From contig NC_088177.1 in NCBI RefSeq assembly GCF_028769735.1, positions 13,022,599-13,086,598 of the forward strand: a stretch of 64,000 bases of DNA, written 5' to 3'. This DNA is from Zonotrichia leucophrys gambelii (Eukaryota > Chordata > Aves > Passeriformes > Passerellidae). Every line of letters begins with the position of its first letter. The first letter of the stretch is position 1. Of this stretch, positions 24,201-36,200 are shown in pieces. Below the pieces are notes generated by a model that had not been told where the DNA came from, did not search any database, and was given only the letters and a program-made list of their open reading frames with translations. Both the position numbers and the translations under genes were made by a program.

Positions 24201-27200
24201 ATCCCTCCATGGCCTGTTTTTCCCAGGAAGGTGGCTTTGAATGCTAAACCTGGCTCCAAGAATTGAGGAAAACTGGGTACATCTACAAACAAACTAATGA
24301 ATCCATGGAATGTATTGTGTGTAGGAGTGGGGGAAGGTGGGGCTGTGCACTAACAGATCCTGGTGTTTGCTGTAATTGCTGAGAAACAAACAACTCCGCA
24401 TCTCGTTCTGGGTGATGTCTCATACCCCCTCCTGTGTGCAGCTGGTCTGCTGCCAGTGCTGCAGTGCCAGCTGACAGTGACATATTTGTCTGTCTGCCTT
24501 GCAAGTCTGTCCCTCTGTGCTTTTGTCCCTCTGTCCTCTGAGCATCTTTAAATCCATATTTTCTTTCCCTCTCTTCCCTATTTTTGTCTGCTCTCTCCCC
24601 TTTCCCCAGCACCCCATCAGGCCCCTGCTTTGGCTTTGAGGGGAAATGCAGCATAAAATGCTGCCTGAGGCAGGCATGGCTGGAGCTGGATGATCTTTAA
24701 GGGCCCTTCCAGCCCAAATCATTCTGTGATAAAATGCAGTGTCTCCACTGAATCCATCCACTGGGAATGTAATAACAAGTACAGCTGAGCAGAGCTGCCT
24801 CCCCTAAGGTGCTGAAAGGCATAGGTAAAAGAAACACCAGGTGCCAAAACAGTATGAGAGGGGTTATAGGAACCAGTGGCTGGAAAACTTGCCTAGGGAA
24901 TGCCAGTTTAATTGTCTGCTAGTTAATATGCAGTTAAAAGACAAGGAAATTAAGGTAAACTGTTAGTGCTTTTTGGGTAAATAAGCACCAGATAAAATCC
25001 AGTAGTGTAACTATTTCAGATCTAGATCTTTCACTGTGATAATACTGCAGAGATACTGAACTACTGATTTTTAAAGCTTCTCAAAGGACAGGATAGTCAA
25101 AGGTAATCTTATTAGCAGGAAAGGAAAAGATATTTTGGGGAAAATCTCTTTCAAATGCAGGCCCGCAAGGCATTGTCAAAAAGCATAGTAATGTTTCAGT
25201 GTTCTGCCTCCCTCAGTAAGCCCTAAGGAGAGACTTTACCCATTGGTAAACATGAATTACTCCTGGTCTCAGAATAAATCTCATTCCAGAGATTGGCTGC
25301 TGCTCTGGCTTTTATAGAAATGGTGCTGTGTTCTTCTCACTGCCCTTTATTAAGTGCAACATCCACACAGATAGCTAAGGTGTCTGTATCTCTGTTGCTA
25401 AAATACACATTTTTATCCTCTGTGAAAGGACTGTTGCCAGTTCAAATTGTGCTGCAGAGTCACTGGAGCACACTTTGGCAGTCCACTTTGACCAGATAAA
25501 GCAGGTTGTTTAGGGCTGTGTCTAGTCAGGTTTTGAATATTTCCATGGGTGGAGACCTGGGGGCTCTATAACCTCCTGACAATTTAAAAAAATCATGAAA
25601 GTTATCCTGAAAACTGTGTGCTGCTTGTCACTGGGCACCATTGGGAATAGTGTGTCTCCCTCCTCCTGTTCCTTTCCGCCAGGTATTATGCACATTTATA
25701 GGATTTCCTTTGAGGCCTCTTTTCCAGCCTTTCTTCAAGTAAAAGACACTCCAGTTCCTTAATCATCTTAGTGGCCCTTACCTGGATTAACTCCCCCAAG
25801 TGTGTGTCCCCCTTATCCTGGGGAGCCCAGGAGGGGACCTGTCACTCCAGATGTGGCCTCACTCATCCAGATGTGGGGCAGAGGCACTGCAGATGCTGTC
25901 AGACCTGCAGGAGCAGGGAAGCAGGTATAGTGGCTGCAATCCCAAGGAGGGTCACGTGTTGCGTATCTGCAAAACTTCTGCCAGGGCGGGTGCTGCACCT
26001 TTGGCAAGGCTGCTCTTTGGGGAAGTGAGGATTGCCTGTGCTCCCAGGGAAGCTTTCCCCCAGGAGTCTCATCTTGAGGAGTAAATATCCTTTTTTATAT
26101 ATAGGTATTCCTGCAGCTTCCCCTGTGTCTGAATTGCAGCAGAGGAAGTTGCTTTAACTGGATGGCAATGCTGAATGCCTCTGAACAAGCTCACCAACTC
26201 TTGTTGGTTATCTTGAGCCAGTCAGTATTGTTTCTTCTGGGTGAGGGAGGGTCCAGGCTTCCCTGGTGCTGCCTGAAGGAGCATTTGGCCTCAGCTCCAC
26301 TGTCTGCACTTCCTGGAGATGTTTCTCTTGGGCTTATATATGGGGTGGTGGAAGCAAAGAAAACTTTGTTGATTCACCTCTCTTGATGGGGCTGGGGCTG
26401 TGGAGTTGCTCTCACAAGCCTCTGGTGGGGTTTCTCTGCTCAGTGTTCAGACAAGATGTTGGAATAGTCAGGTTTCTTGTCTGTGTGCAAAATCTGATGC
26501 TGCACATCTACAACTGCCCGTACCAGCTTGACTGAAGGAAGGCTTTGCCATTCGTACAGTCATAGAATTGTTAAGGTTAGGAAAACTCTGTAAGACTGAA
26601 TCCCACCGTTCCCCCTGCACTGCCAGGTGTGCCCCTAAGCCATGTCCCCAAGTGCCACATCCACACCTTTTGAGTGTTTCCCAGGCTGATGCTGTGGGTT
26701 CTGCTGCTCTTGTGGCTGAGTCGCCTTTTGTAAGGCTGGAAGCTGCAGCAGAGCTTGCTGAGAGCTGCTGGGCATAAAATTAAATTCACTGTGATCACAG
26801 GTATTTAAGTTGTTTATGGGGCTACACAGAGAGGAAATACATGCCAGTGATAGCAAGGAAAAAGTCAACTTTTTTGCCATGCCATTCCTTGACAAATGAG
26901 AATATTTGAAGGGGATCACACCTGATCTTGGAGTGTCCCTGACATGGCGTGTGTTTCCCAGGGCACCTTTCTGTGGGTGAGCCTTTCTGCATTTGTTTTG
27001 TGGACTTTGAAGTTTTCCATGTCAGGGAATACTGACACCTGTCCTTTTATTTTCCTTTCTTCTTTTTACTTGTCCCCATGGCAGGAGTTTGTGATGAGTT
27101 AGTCTGTAAGGTCCCTTCTAGCCCAAACCATTCTATGATTTCTTTGTTTCCCTGAGCCTGAAATAGCAACACCAAGCTCCTGTCTTAGACTCTGTGATTC

Positions 27201-30200
27201 TTGGCTCAGAAACCCGGGTTCCCTGTGGCATTTCAGCCTTGGTTATAAAAATAACCTTCAGCTGCACAAGTGGCTTTAGGAGCAGTGACACACTGGGCCA
27301 CCTTGAGCATCCTCTGTGTGCCTGTCTGTGACTGGGGCTGAATCTCTTCTAGGAGGGGCTGCTGAGAGCATGAAGGATGAGGAGCTAAAATGGACAAGGC
27401 CTTGGGCAGAGGAGGAGACGGAGATGATTTTACCTTGTGCAAGGGGCTGAGTGTGGCAGCAGCACTTTAGACAGCGTGTGTAAGGACAGCCTTTGTCTCT
27501 GAGGTCGCCTTTCACAGCCTGCTGTGCACATTGTGCCTTGCCAGTCCCCTCCTGAGGGGATGTGCTCCCCCTCTAATGGAGCATCCCTGAGTGCCCCTGT
27601 GAGCTGAGGCTGAGCTGGGCTGCCTGGGAGGCCTTGTGTCCGTGCTGGGGCTGCTTGGAGCCTGGGGATGTTTACCCAGCCTGGCAGAGCCATGACCTTG
27701 CTGTGAGGACACGAGCTGCACCGCTGCTCTGGGCTTCCAGGGGGAAGCCAGGCTTGGAAGTAGGCTGTGCTTCAGATAACCAGGGCATCTGAAGGGGCAG
27801 AGAAGGTAGATCCCACTTCTTGTAGGATGCCGTTGTTATGAATAAGTCATGTAATTGTTGGCTCTCACAATTAAGAGACAGATATTTTATAGGTGTATAG
27901 TGATGTTGTTGTAATATGTCATTCCATAGTCCTTTCCTTCTTCCCCCCTTGTAATAGCCATGGTAGTCATGACATTTAGAGGAGGCTGGCTTGTTACCAG
28001 GAGCTAACATAACACCTGACCTCTAATCAAGATGTTAAAGTGGTCTCCACCAATGGATGGCAGGGAAAGAGTAGACTGACAAAACTTTCAGAGGAACTAA
28101 AGATATAAAAGGCAGAGCATCTATTTTGTAGAGGAGCCACATGGCTGGTAGTCATGGTGTGGGGGCTCCCAGCACTGTGATTTTTCCTTATTCAGTCCTT
28201 TGTTGTAATTAAATTTTAAAAGTGAGGGTCATTTCTCGCACCTTCCACATTGGGGCAGGGAGAATACGTGCATGCTGGTATAATTAAGTGTGAACGAAAA
28301 TAATGGAGCTTGTTTTAGATCATGAAAAGCAAATGCTGTATCCATGGAGAAACCTGCCCTGGCCCAGCAGGAGCTGGCACCTTTTCTTCCAACACTGATC
28401 CCAGGCCTGCTCAGGGTGCAGCAGGGCTGGGACTGGGCAAAACCCAGATGTGTTTTCTGTGCCCCTTACATACAGGTACCAAGCTGTCCCTGGGGTCTCC
28501 CCTAACAGCAGGAGGGCAAAGACTTTGGGTACAGCGTCCTTCCACCCCCAAGCCTTGGTCAGCAACGGGTATCAATGGGTCAGCTTTTGGGAGTGGGAGG
28601 TCACGGATTGGGAGCTGTCAGTGGGATGAGGGCAGGGAGCTGTGGAGCATTCTCTCTGCCAGAGGACATCTTGGCTGGCCTTTTGCCTGGCCAGTGTTGT
28701 CCCTCAGCCCTAGAGGAACAGGAACACCTCAGGGGTCATGCAGTGACAGCTGCCAGGTCACAGCACTGTTGCCTGTGCCCCAGGAGACTGTCCTTACCAT
28801 TTCCCAGGCTCCTCATTGGACAAGAGCAGTGCACCATTTACAAGTGACACTATGTAATTTAAGAAAACAACCCCAAGCCACACCCAATATCTGCTTTTGG
28901 ATATAGTCTGACTTTCTTCATTAACTCATCCCACAGCTGTAGGCATATGCTCATTCTTGCTATTACACAACTGAGGCTAAAATTAAAACATCTGTTGTTA
29001 TTTAACTTGAGTTTGCCAAAATACTATTTTGTAGTTTTGAGTAGTTTTGTACTGTTTTGAGCAGCAACAGCTTTACTGTTATGTATCATTGGGGCTTTGG
29101 AATATTAATTAATGTTACATGTTGTTTCTTAATGTCTCATAGCCCAGGTGGAGCTTTGCAAATGCCTGGTGCTGAAGGACCCTCCTCTGTCCATGTGGCA
29201 TTGCACAGGTTTATTGAATATTTCTGGTAATGGCCAAATGCTCCAAGTAATGGAGTTTCCTGGAACTGTCAAACCTTCCTGGCTGCAGAGCCAAAATTAA
29301 ATAGTGGGATCTTGGGGCAGGGAAGCCTCTAGTGTTACAGTTTTAACTCACTCCAGCTTCTTTCTGAATGCCTAGAAAGGATAAAATGGGGATTTCTAAG
29401 GTAGGATTTATAGATGTATTTAGTCTAAGGAGTTCTTTATGAAAAATAGTCACATATTTATGTGTCTGTATATATATATATATATTCTATTTTTGTTTTT
29501 AGTCTGAATCCTTTACCAAAAACCCTCAAGATTTCTGAAATTAAGGAAGCCATCCTCAAAAATCTGCTTCTCTATCATGAAAGCAGTATCCTGAGGATTG
29601 CCAGGAGTAGTACCAAATGCTTGATGTAGGTGGCAAGAAGCTATTGTGGTTTTCTTTTAACCTCTTTGTATCTGGCATGTCTTGTACTGCACGGATCAGA
29701 GGGAAGAAAGAAGAAAGCATGTTCTTGCTAAAACAAATAATTGTCAAGTTTGCAGCATGGAAATTATCCTTAGTTAATGTAATGGGGTTTGCTCACCTTT
29801 CCTTCATTCATAGGGTTTCAAAGGGGCAACTGTTGTTAAATTACCTGTGGAATGGGCTGGAGAGGGGGATTCAAACCCTTCTGATTTCACAGGAAAATAA
29901 TTAAAATGGAGCTGTGGTTTGGCTTGATCTCAGAGGTGCTTGCAAGCTAAATAAAAACAAAAGGCTGCCTTGGGGACAGCCTGTGCTGTTAATTAACCAG
30001 CTGAATTCTGCCTTCACTGTCCTCCAGTGGCTTTGCAGCGGTTTTGGCACTCGACATCACAACTGGAAGCTGCCAAACACAACTTTGCACCCTCAAGCAG
30101 CTGAGCAGCCTTCTGAGGGCAGGCTGGGATATGGAAATTGGAGTGTCTAGGGAGCCAAGTGATGGAAAAGGGCAGGAACTGGCTGCTGGCAGAGGAGGGA

Positions 30201-33200
30201 TGCAGCTCCTTTCCCTCAGGCACTCTCTGGTTGTCTGTGGCCGCCTTCCCCCCTGCTCTGGCCAGCAGCAAGGTTGGGTTCCTGCCAGGAAAACAGCTTT
30301 TGTGTTTCCTTCAGTATTTCCACTACTGTTTTGGGGAAAAAAACACCAACCCAAACCTGAATTGCTGTTATTACTAGAGTTGGCCAGCTTGCTGAATTGG
30401 GCCTTTTTATTTTCATTAACAAATGCTGCCAGGCCATGTTTTTCCAGTGAAGTCATGAGTGTGTTTCCAGATGAGGGGCAGATCTTCCCAGCATTGCCAT
30501 GGCTGAAATTTGGGCAGGCTGGAGCAGCTGTGGTGTCCTGTGCAGGCAGCCTTCTGCAGATGACTGGGGAGGATAATAATTCCATTATAATAATATGTGT
30601 GTGATAATTGACTGTCATTCATCCTTTTTTCCCCTGAAACCACAGAAATGTGGGGTGATGGGGGTGGGCATAACTCAGAGTTGGTTATTGGATCATGCAG
30701 TTTATTCTTTCAGCATCTGCTTTGATACCACAACAAATGTGGTTTTACTAAGTGCTGTTTGGGAATTTATTTTTCTGGGAAATGAGGCTGTGGAAGCTCC
30801 AGCTTCTTTCTCCCTGTCTTAGAAACTCAAAACATGGTGGTGATTGTTGGTTTTGTGGGAAGGTCGCCTTAGCCCCAGCAGGTTTGTTCTGTTCTTAAGA
30901 AATTATTAAAGGATGCTTTTGTTCAAATCATCCCAAAGGATCTGTAGCTTCAGAGAAGTTATCCTCAGTGAGTTGTTTTCATAATTGTATTGAATTCCTT
31001 TCTTTGGGAAGGGAAAAAAGGGGTGCTTTTTCTTTTCCACATTTAAGAATAAGCTAAGGTGAATGGTGGGATCTTTAGGGAGCTTGTTACTCTATAGGAA
31101 TTCTGGTATTTCCAGCACATTTCAGGAGAAAAGTTGGCTCAATTCAATTTAGGTTAAATGTGTGAGATAAGATACAATTTTATAGCACTTGCAACAGATC
31201 TCCAGTAAAAACATTTGTGATGATAGTTTACTTTATATTGGATATCTGTGCTCAACAGCTGCTTTCCAAATACTGAATTTGGTAAATAGTAGGTACTAGT
31301 CTATTTTACTGGTTGCTAGTGACCAGCTCCTCCTTAGGGCTACCCTGGATATATTTCAGAAATTTCTCCTTGTGAGGGTGGGCAGGCCCTGGCACAGGCT
31401 GAAACTGGCTGCCCTATCCTTGGAAGTGCCCAAGGCCAGGTTAGATGGGGCTTGGAACAAGCTGCTCTGGGGCCCACAGCAGGGGGGTTTGAAATGGGAT
31501 GAGGTCTGAGGTCCTTTCCAATCAATACCATTCTGTGATCCTATGCTGGTGATCTGATTGGCTTATTTGTTTGTTGTTTTTTAACTCACAGCAAGGCAGA
31601 TTTGATTTGTTTGGCTAGAAGTTGGGGTGCAGGGTAGCCTCTGGATCTGCCTGCTGTGGCAGCAAGTTCAAAAGCTTCAAGGGTTGAACAGAATCTGTTG
31701 TGCAGGAGCCAGGCTCAATCTCATGTCTCTTCTCTTCTAGGTTTGCAAGAAAAAACAATACTTTCTAAAAAAGAGAAGATGAAGCTGAGGAGGGAAAGAT
31801 GGCTGCAGAGTGAGTATTCCTGTGACACAGGATTATAAAACATAGTTCTGATGGATCTCTGTACTCTGGGTTTGGGTGACAGAATGCTTCTCAGAAATCT
31901 TTGTCCCTCCCCAGCACTGGCATAAAAGTTCCAGGTATTGTTTCTCAGTGTTTAGCACCAAGACTTAGTCATTGCCTCAGTTCTGCTTTTGATTTTTACC
32001 ATGTGTAATACATGTGACTACATAAACCCTTTGTTTATGCAGAAAGGCACTGTGCCCATATAAGTTGAGCATATTTTTCTCTTTTAAAACTCTGGTACAG
32101 ATGTGAGTAGCTGTCTGGTGGAGCTCCTCCTCACCCAGGAGCTGTGGGGATGCAGGAGAGGCTGGAGCTGAGCTCTGTGCTGCCATCAGCTAATCCCAGA
32201 CCTCTGGAGAGACCCTGCAGTGGGCTCCCCTGCCCCCTCAGTAGGGGAGAGCTGTGGACACTGCTGGCTGTGTTACTGCTCTTTCCCACATGCTGCAGGT
32301 CAGTGAACCCACTTAGACAGTCTGGCCTGTCTCGAGGCACTGAAATATGAGCTAAACAAACCCAGCCCATGGCAGAAATGCTTCTCTTTGCCTATTTTTG
32401 CTCTGGGTGTCTTAACACAGGAGGGGACTGTGCAGTTGTACCCAGTGTGGCAGAGGGGTTCCTTGTGTCACCTGAAGCTGTTCTTGGGACAGGCTTTGCT
32501 CCTAACACCTTCTTGCCCAACAGAGTTGGACACAGACTATTTTTGGGGCAGAGGGATGTGGCTTTCTGCTACACCTCATGATCTCTGTGCCTGAGCTCTG
32601 AGCCCAAGTTCGTTAACCTTTGATTTCACCAGCTGCACTGAAGGTGTGTCTGACTCTTCTTGGATAAAATGGTATGAATTTAACACACATGAGTGGAAGG
32701 AAGCCTCCTCCCAAACAACCAGCCAACAGCTTCTGAGTGCCTGGACATCTTGCTTGGACACAAAACACAGATGGCTTTGCTAGTCAAGTTCAGCTGCTGT
32801 GGAAAAGCCCAGGAGCAGGATCCCTACAGGGTCTTATTCCAGCCCTCCCTGACGCCTTTGTAGCATCAGTCTCTCCCAAGAGCCTGTGTGCTATTTTAGC
32901 CCTGCTGTGGCCTCTTTCCCTTTCTCTTGGCTTTGAAATTACTAAGATGAGGGATTGGAAGTGAAATGCGGAGACTTTGCTCTGGGGAGAACACCAAGAC
33001 AGTAAACTCCAGGCTAAATTACCTGTCTTGGCAGATATTTGATGTTAAAAGTGCTTTACAGGCACAGTAGTACCTAAAAACTCTGCCAGTTCTTTGTGGA
33101 GAAAGAGCTTTTTGTCCCCCAAAAAGAGAAGCCAGCTTGGACTGCTGAAGTTATCACTACATCTCTGTTTTCCTAAATCAGAGTTTGTTGTTTCTTCTTG

Positions 33201-36200
33201 TCCCGGGGCTGCTTTTGTGACACTGGATGCCAAGACCCTGGGAACCAAAGATCAGCCAGTAGTGCAAATGCAAAACTTTCTCCCATTCCAATAAGTAATC
33301 TTTGGAGAGACTAGAGAGGGGAAAAAACTTAAGTAATGCTTCAGACATTAGAAGTATGCACATTTAAAAATACATATATTGCATGGCTCCTCATCTGAAC
33401 AAGACTTCATAGGAAAAGAATTTAGGATGTTTGCGCAGAATCAGGTGTCTGAAAATTTTCAGCACATACTGTTTATGAAAGCACTGAAGTAGTCAGCTTC
33501 ATAAAGCCAGACCAAAAAAAGAAGTCGTGCAGAACAGAAAGCTGTGTTCTTGGCAGGGATTGCTGTGAGGAGAAGTGTTTCCAATCCTGATTTGTCACAA
33601 ACATCCATGTGCAGCAGAGCTGCAGTTCATGAAAAACTGTTGCTCTTCTACTCAGCTGAGCTGGAGAATGAGCAAGACAAAGGTATTAAAGGAGCAGCCA
33701 CTGAATTGGAGTTCTGTTTCCTTGACTGTGGGAGCAGGATTAGACCCAGGCTTGTGGTCTGTAAGTGGAACTGGCTGCTTTTGTGCTCCCACCAAAAATA
33801 CTTCTGGCTTCTGTTGGCCTCCCTGTGTCACCAGCTCTGCCCCATGGCTTCTGGCACACTGTCACATCCACACAAGGAGTTTGTATCTTATCTTTGCAGT
33901 TGTCCAAGGGACTTGTGGGTTAGGTGGGGCATCTTGGAGTTCAGCTGGAGGCCTGTAGCAGTGCTGGGCTTTTGTGGGCTGTCCTAAAGGACATAGTCTG
34001 CTGGTGCTCACCCTGGAAACTGCTGGCTTTGGGAAGCGTGGGCAGCTGTGGGACTTTGTCACATCAGGGAGCCTCAAGGACTGAGGCAGAAGCCTGTGGC
34101 TTCTAATGTTCACCTCTTAAGACAAAGAAGGAGCCAGATAGAACATTTGTGCAGCTCTCTGTGCCCACACCCTTGTCAGAGCTGCTGCTGAGAGACCAGG
34201 AAACGTGGTCCTGAGAAAGGCTATGTGCATCTGCCACTTGGTGCAGTGCTTTTCCAAGGGTCCAGTTTATCCAGCATCTGTCTGCCTGTACTCCACCATG
34301 AGTCATTGAGGTGGAGCCTTGACTCTTTTCAAACTAAGTAAACAACTGACATTTAGTCCATCTTTCCTGCCTCTCCTAGGAGACTGTTTGGTCCCAACAG
34401 CAACAGAGAGGGGGCTGTGCCTGTTTAAGGCCAGATTTGGAGTTCACTGTATTTGGGTTGTCTCTTCCCCTCTTGTTTCCCAATTCCATGCAAGATCAGT
34501 GTGGTTTTTGCCACACCAGGACTCCTGTGCTGTTTTGCTGTGAGCAATGAACAGTGTAAAGGATGGAAACACAGTCTGTGAATTTCACTCCCCATTGCAA
34601 TGTCAGAATGGATGTGTGTAGTTACAAGCAAATGCATCAATGGAGGGCGTGACCCAGCTGCATTTTGTTCATTTTTTCTCTGGTTTAAATCACTTCTGGC
34701 CTGTTGTAAATGGTGGAACAACTTATGAATTTCTTAGCTCAGGGGTTATCTCCTGCAGGTGTTTCCCCTTCTTGCAGTAATGCCTTGTTTGTGATGCAGA
34801 AATAGAGAGTGTGAAGATGGCCAAGAAAAAGCAAAAAGCTGAAGCGAAGCGGAAAGCAACGCCTGTGGTGGGAGACATGCAGCCCTTGTTGGAAGCCCTG
34901 CCTGAGCTCTCCTACCTGACCACAGGAGGCAGGGCAAGGAAGCCTCTCAAAAGGTTGGTGCCATTTGGGGATGGGTTGTGTGTTTCCCTTCTTCCTGCAG
35001 GGTGGAGGGGCCTTCAGCTCAGCTTGTAGCTGCAGGCCATGGTCAGGAAAACAGGGTCTCATTGGCAACTCTGTTTTAACCATCTTTATGCTTTACTTGG
35101 CACAAGAGAAAAAGATGAAATGTGTCTTCTGAACCCAAAGCTGGTAGGGGAGCCATATTGCTTGGATGGAGCTTGGCATGAGACAGACTGGGAGCATCCA
35201 GATGTCCTGGGAGCTGCAGGAGTGGCACGTGGGTGTCCATGTTGTCATGTTGCTGAGCTCACCTGATAACCTCATCTTGTGGTGTTGCAGGCTGGCATTC
35301 CATCCTTCCAGGCCTCCATCCAGGCATTATCCTGAGGCACTTCAAGCCTTTGAGCAGTGCCCTTTGTGCTGTGACCAGAATCTTTGTTTTGTAGTGTGAC
35401 TTTGGCCAAGAGCATGGCTGAGCTGGCTGTTCCCAGTGCACTGTCAGCTCTCTCTCTCCCTGTCCCAGACCTTTGCCAAAAGCCTCTCCTTTGAGAAACC
35501 CAAGTTGGCACGGTGGAGGTGGGAATTTGACATGGGCTGATGTCACTTACCCTGCCTGTGACCTGCTAACCCCAAACCAGCCCCCCTTGGTACTGGCATG
35601 GAGGAGCCACAGGCTCTTCTTCCCCTTGCTGCCTTCTGGCTGCCCAAATGTCTGTAGAGGAGTGTTTGAAATAATCAGAGGAGGCCTTTATAGGATTTGA
35701 ATCATTACAGAAAGGAAGGGTAATACTCTGGTGATTTGTCAGCAGTATTAATAAAAGATTAGATTCTCCAGGAATTTGATCTCCTGCAGGGTAAAAGCGC
35801 ATTACAGGGAGGTTTTTATTCTGCTTTATAATGAATGAAGGCAATGAAGTGTAATGAAGCTGAGCTGCTAACAGGGTCCAAGTGAACAGGCAGCATGCTG
35901 GTGATTTTGAGGGGAAATCCAGCAGGAAATGTACCCCAGGATGACTTTTCTTTAGGCTTTGCCACCCTGTGCAGAGCTGCTCATCTCTGAAGGGACTGCC
36001 ATGGTGACTTGGTGGCACACACAGATTTGGCAAGCCCTGCTCTGGTGACCAAGGGCTGCCATCCAGCTTGAGAAAGGATTTTCCTGACCATTCCAGGAAA
36101 ACTAGGACCAGAAGTTGTTCCTGTGCTGAGCTTTTAAGAACGAGGGGAGGGAGAGGAGAGGAAAATGAGCAGGAACTGATTGAATTAGAAGTGGGTGATG

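Larger units (their letters stand above)
1657..31740 (+). other. SLX9: SLX9 intron 2 (about 30 kb)
   Basis: This intron makes up nearly half the window. It holds at least eight CR1 fragments (listed separately), a 225-bp direct duplication (1971/4063), a perfect hairpin at 16689, a 26-base T run at 17770, a short TA microsatellite at 29469 and a 35-codon hydrophobic ORF at 3070. Between these I see no other exon, RNA gene or recognisable pseudogene. Open frames of up to about 210 codons on either strand (for example 28322-28906 and 29989-30618) look like chance frames. Confidence 0.85.
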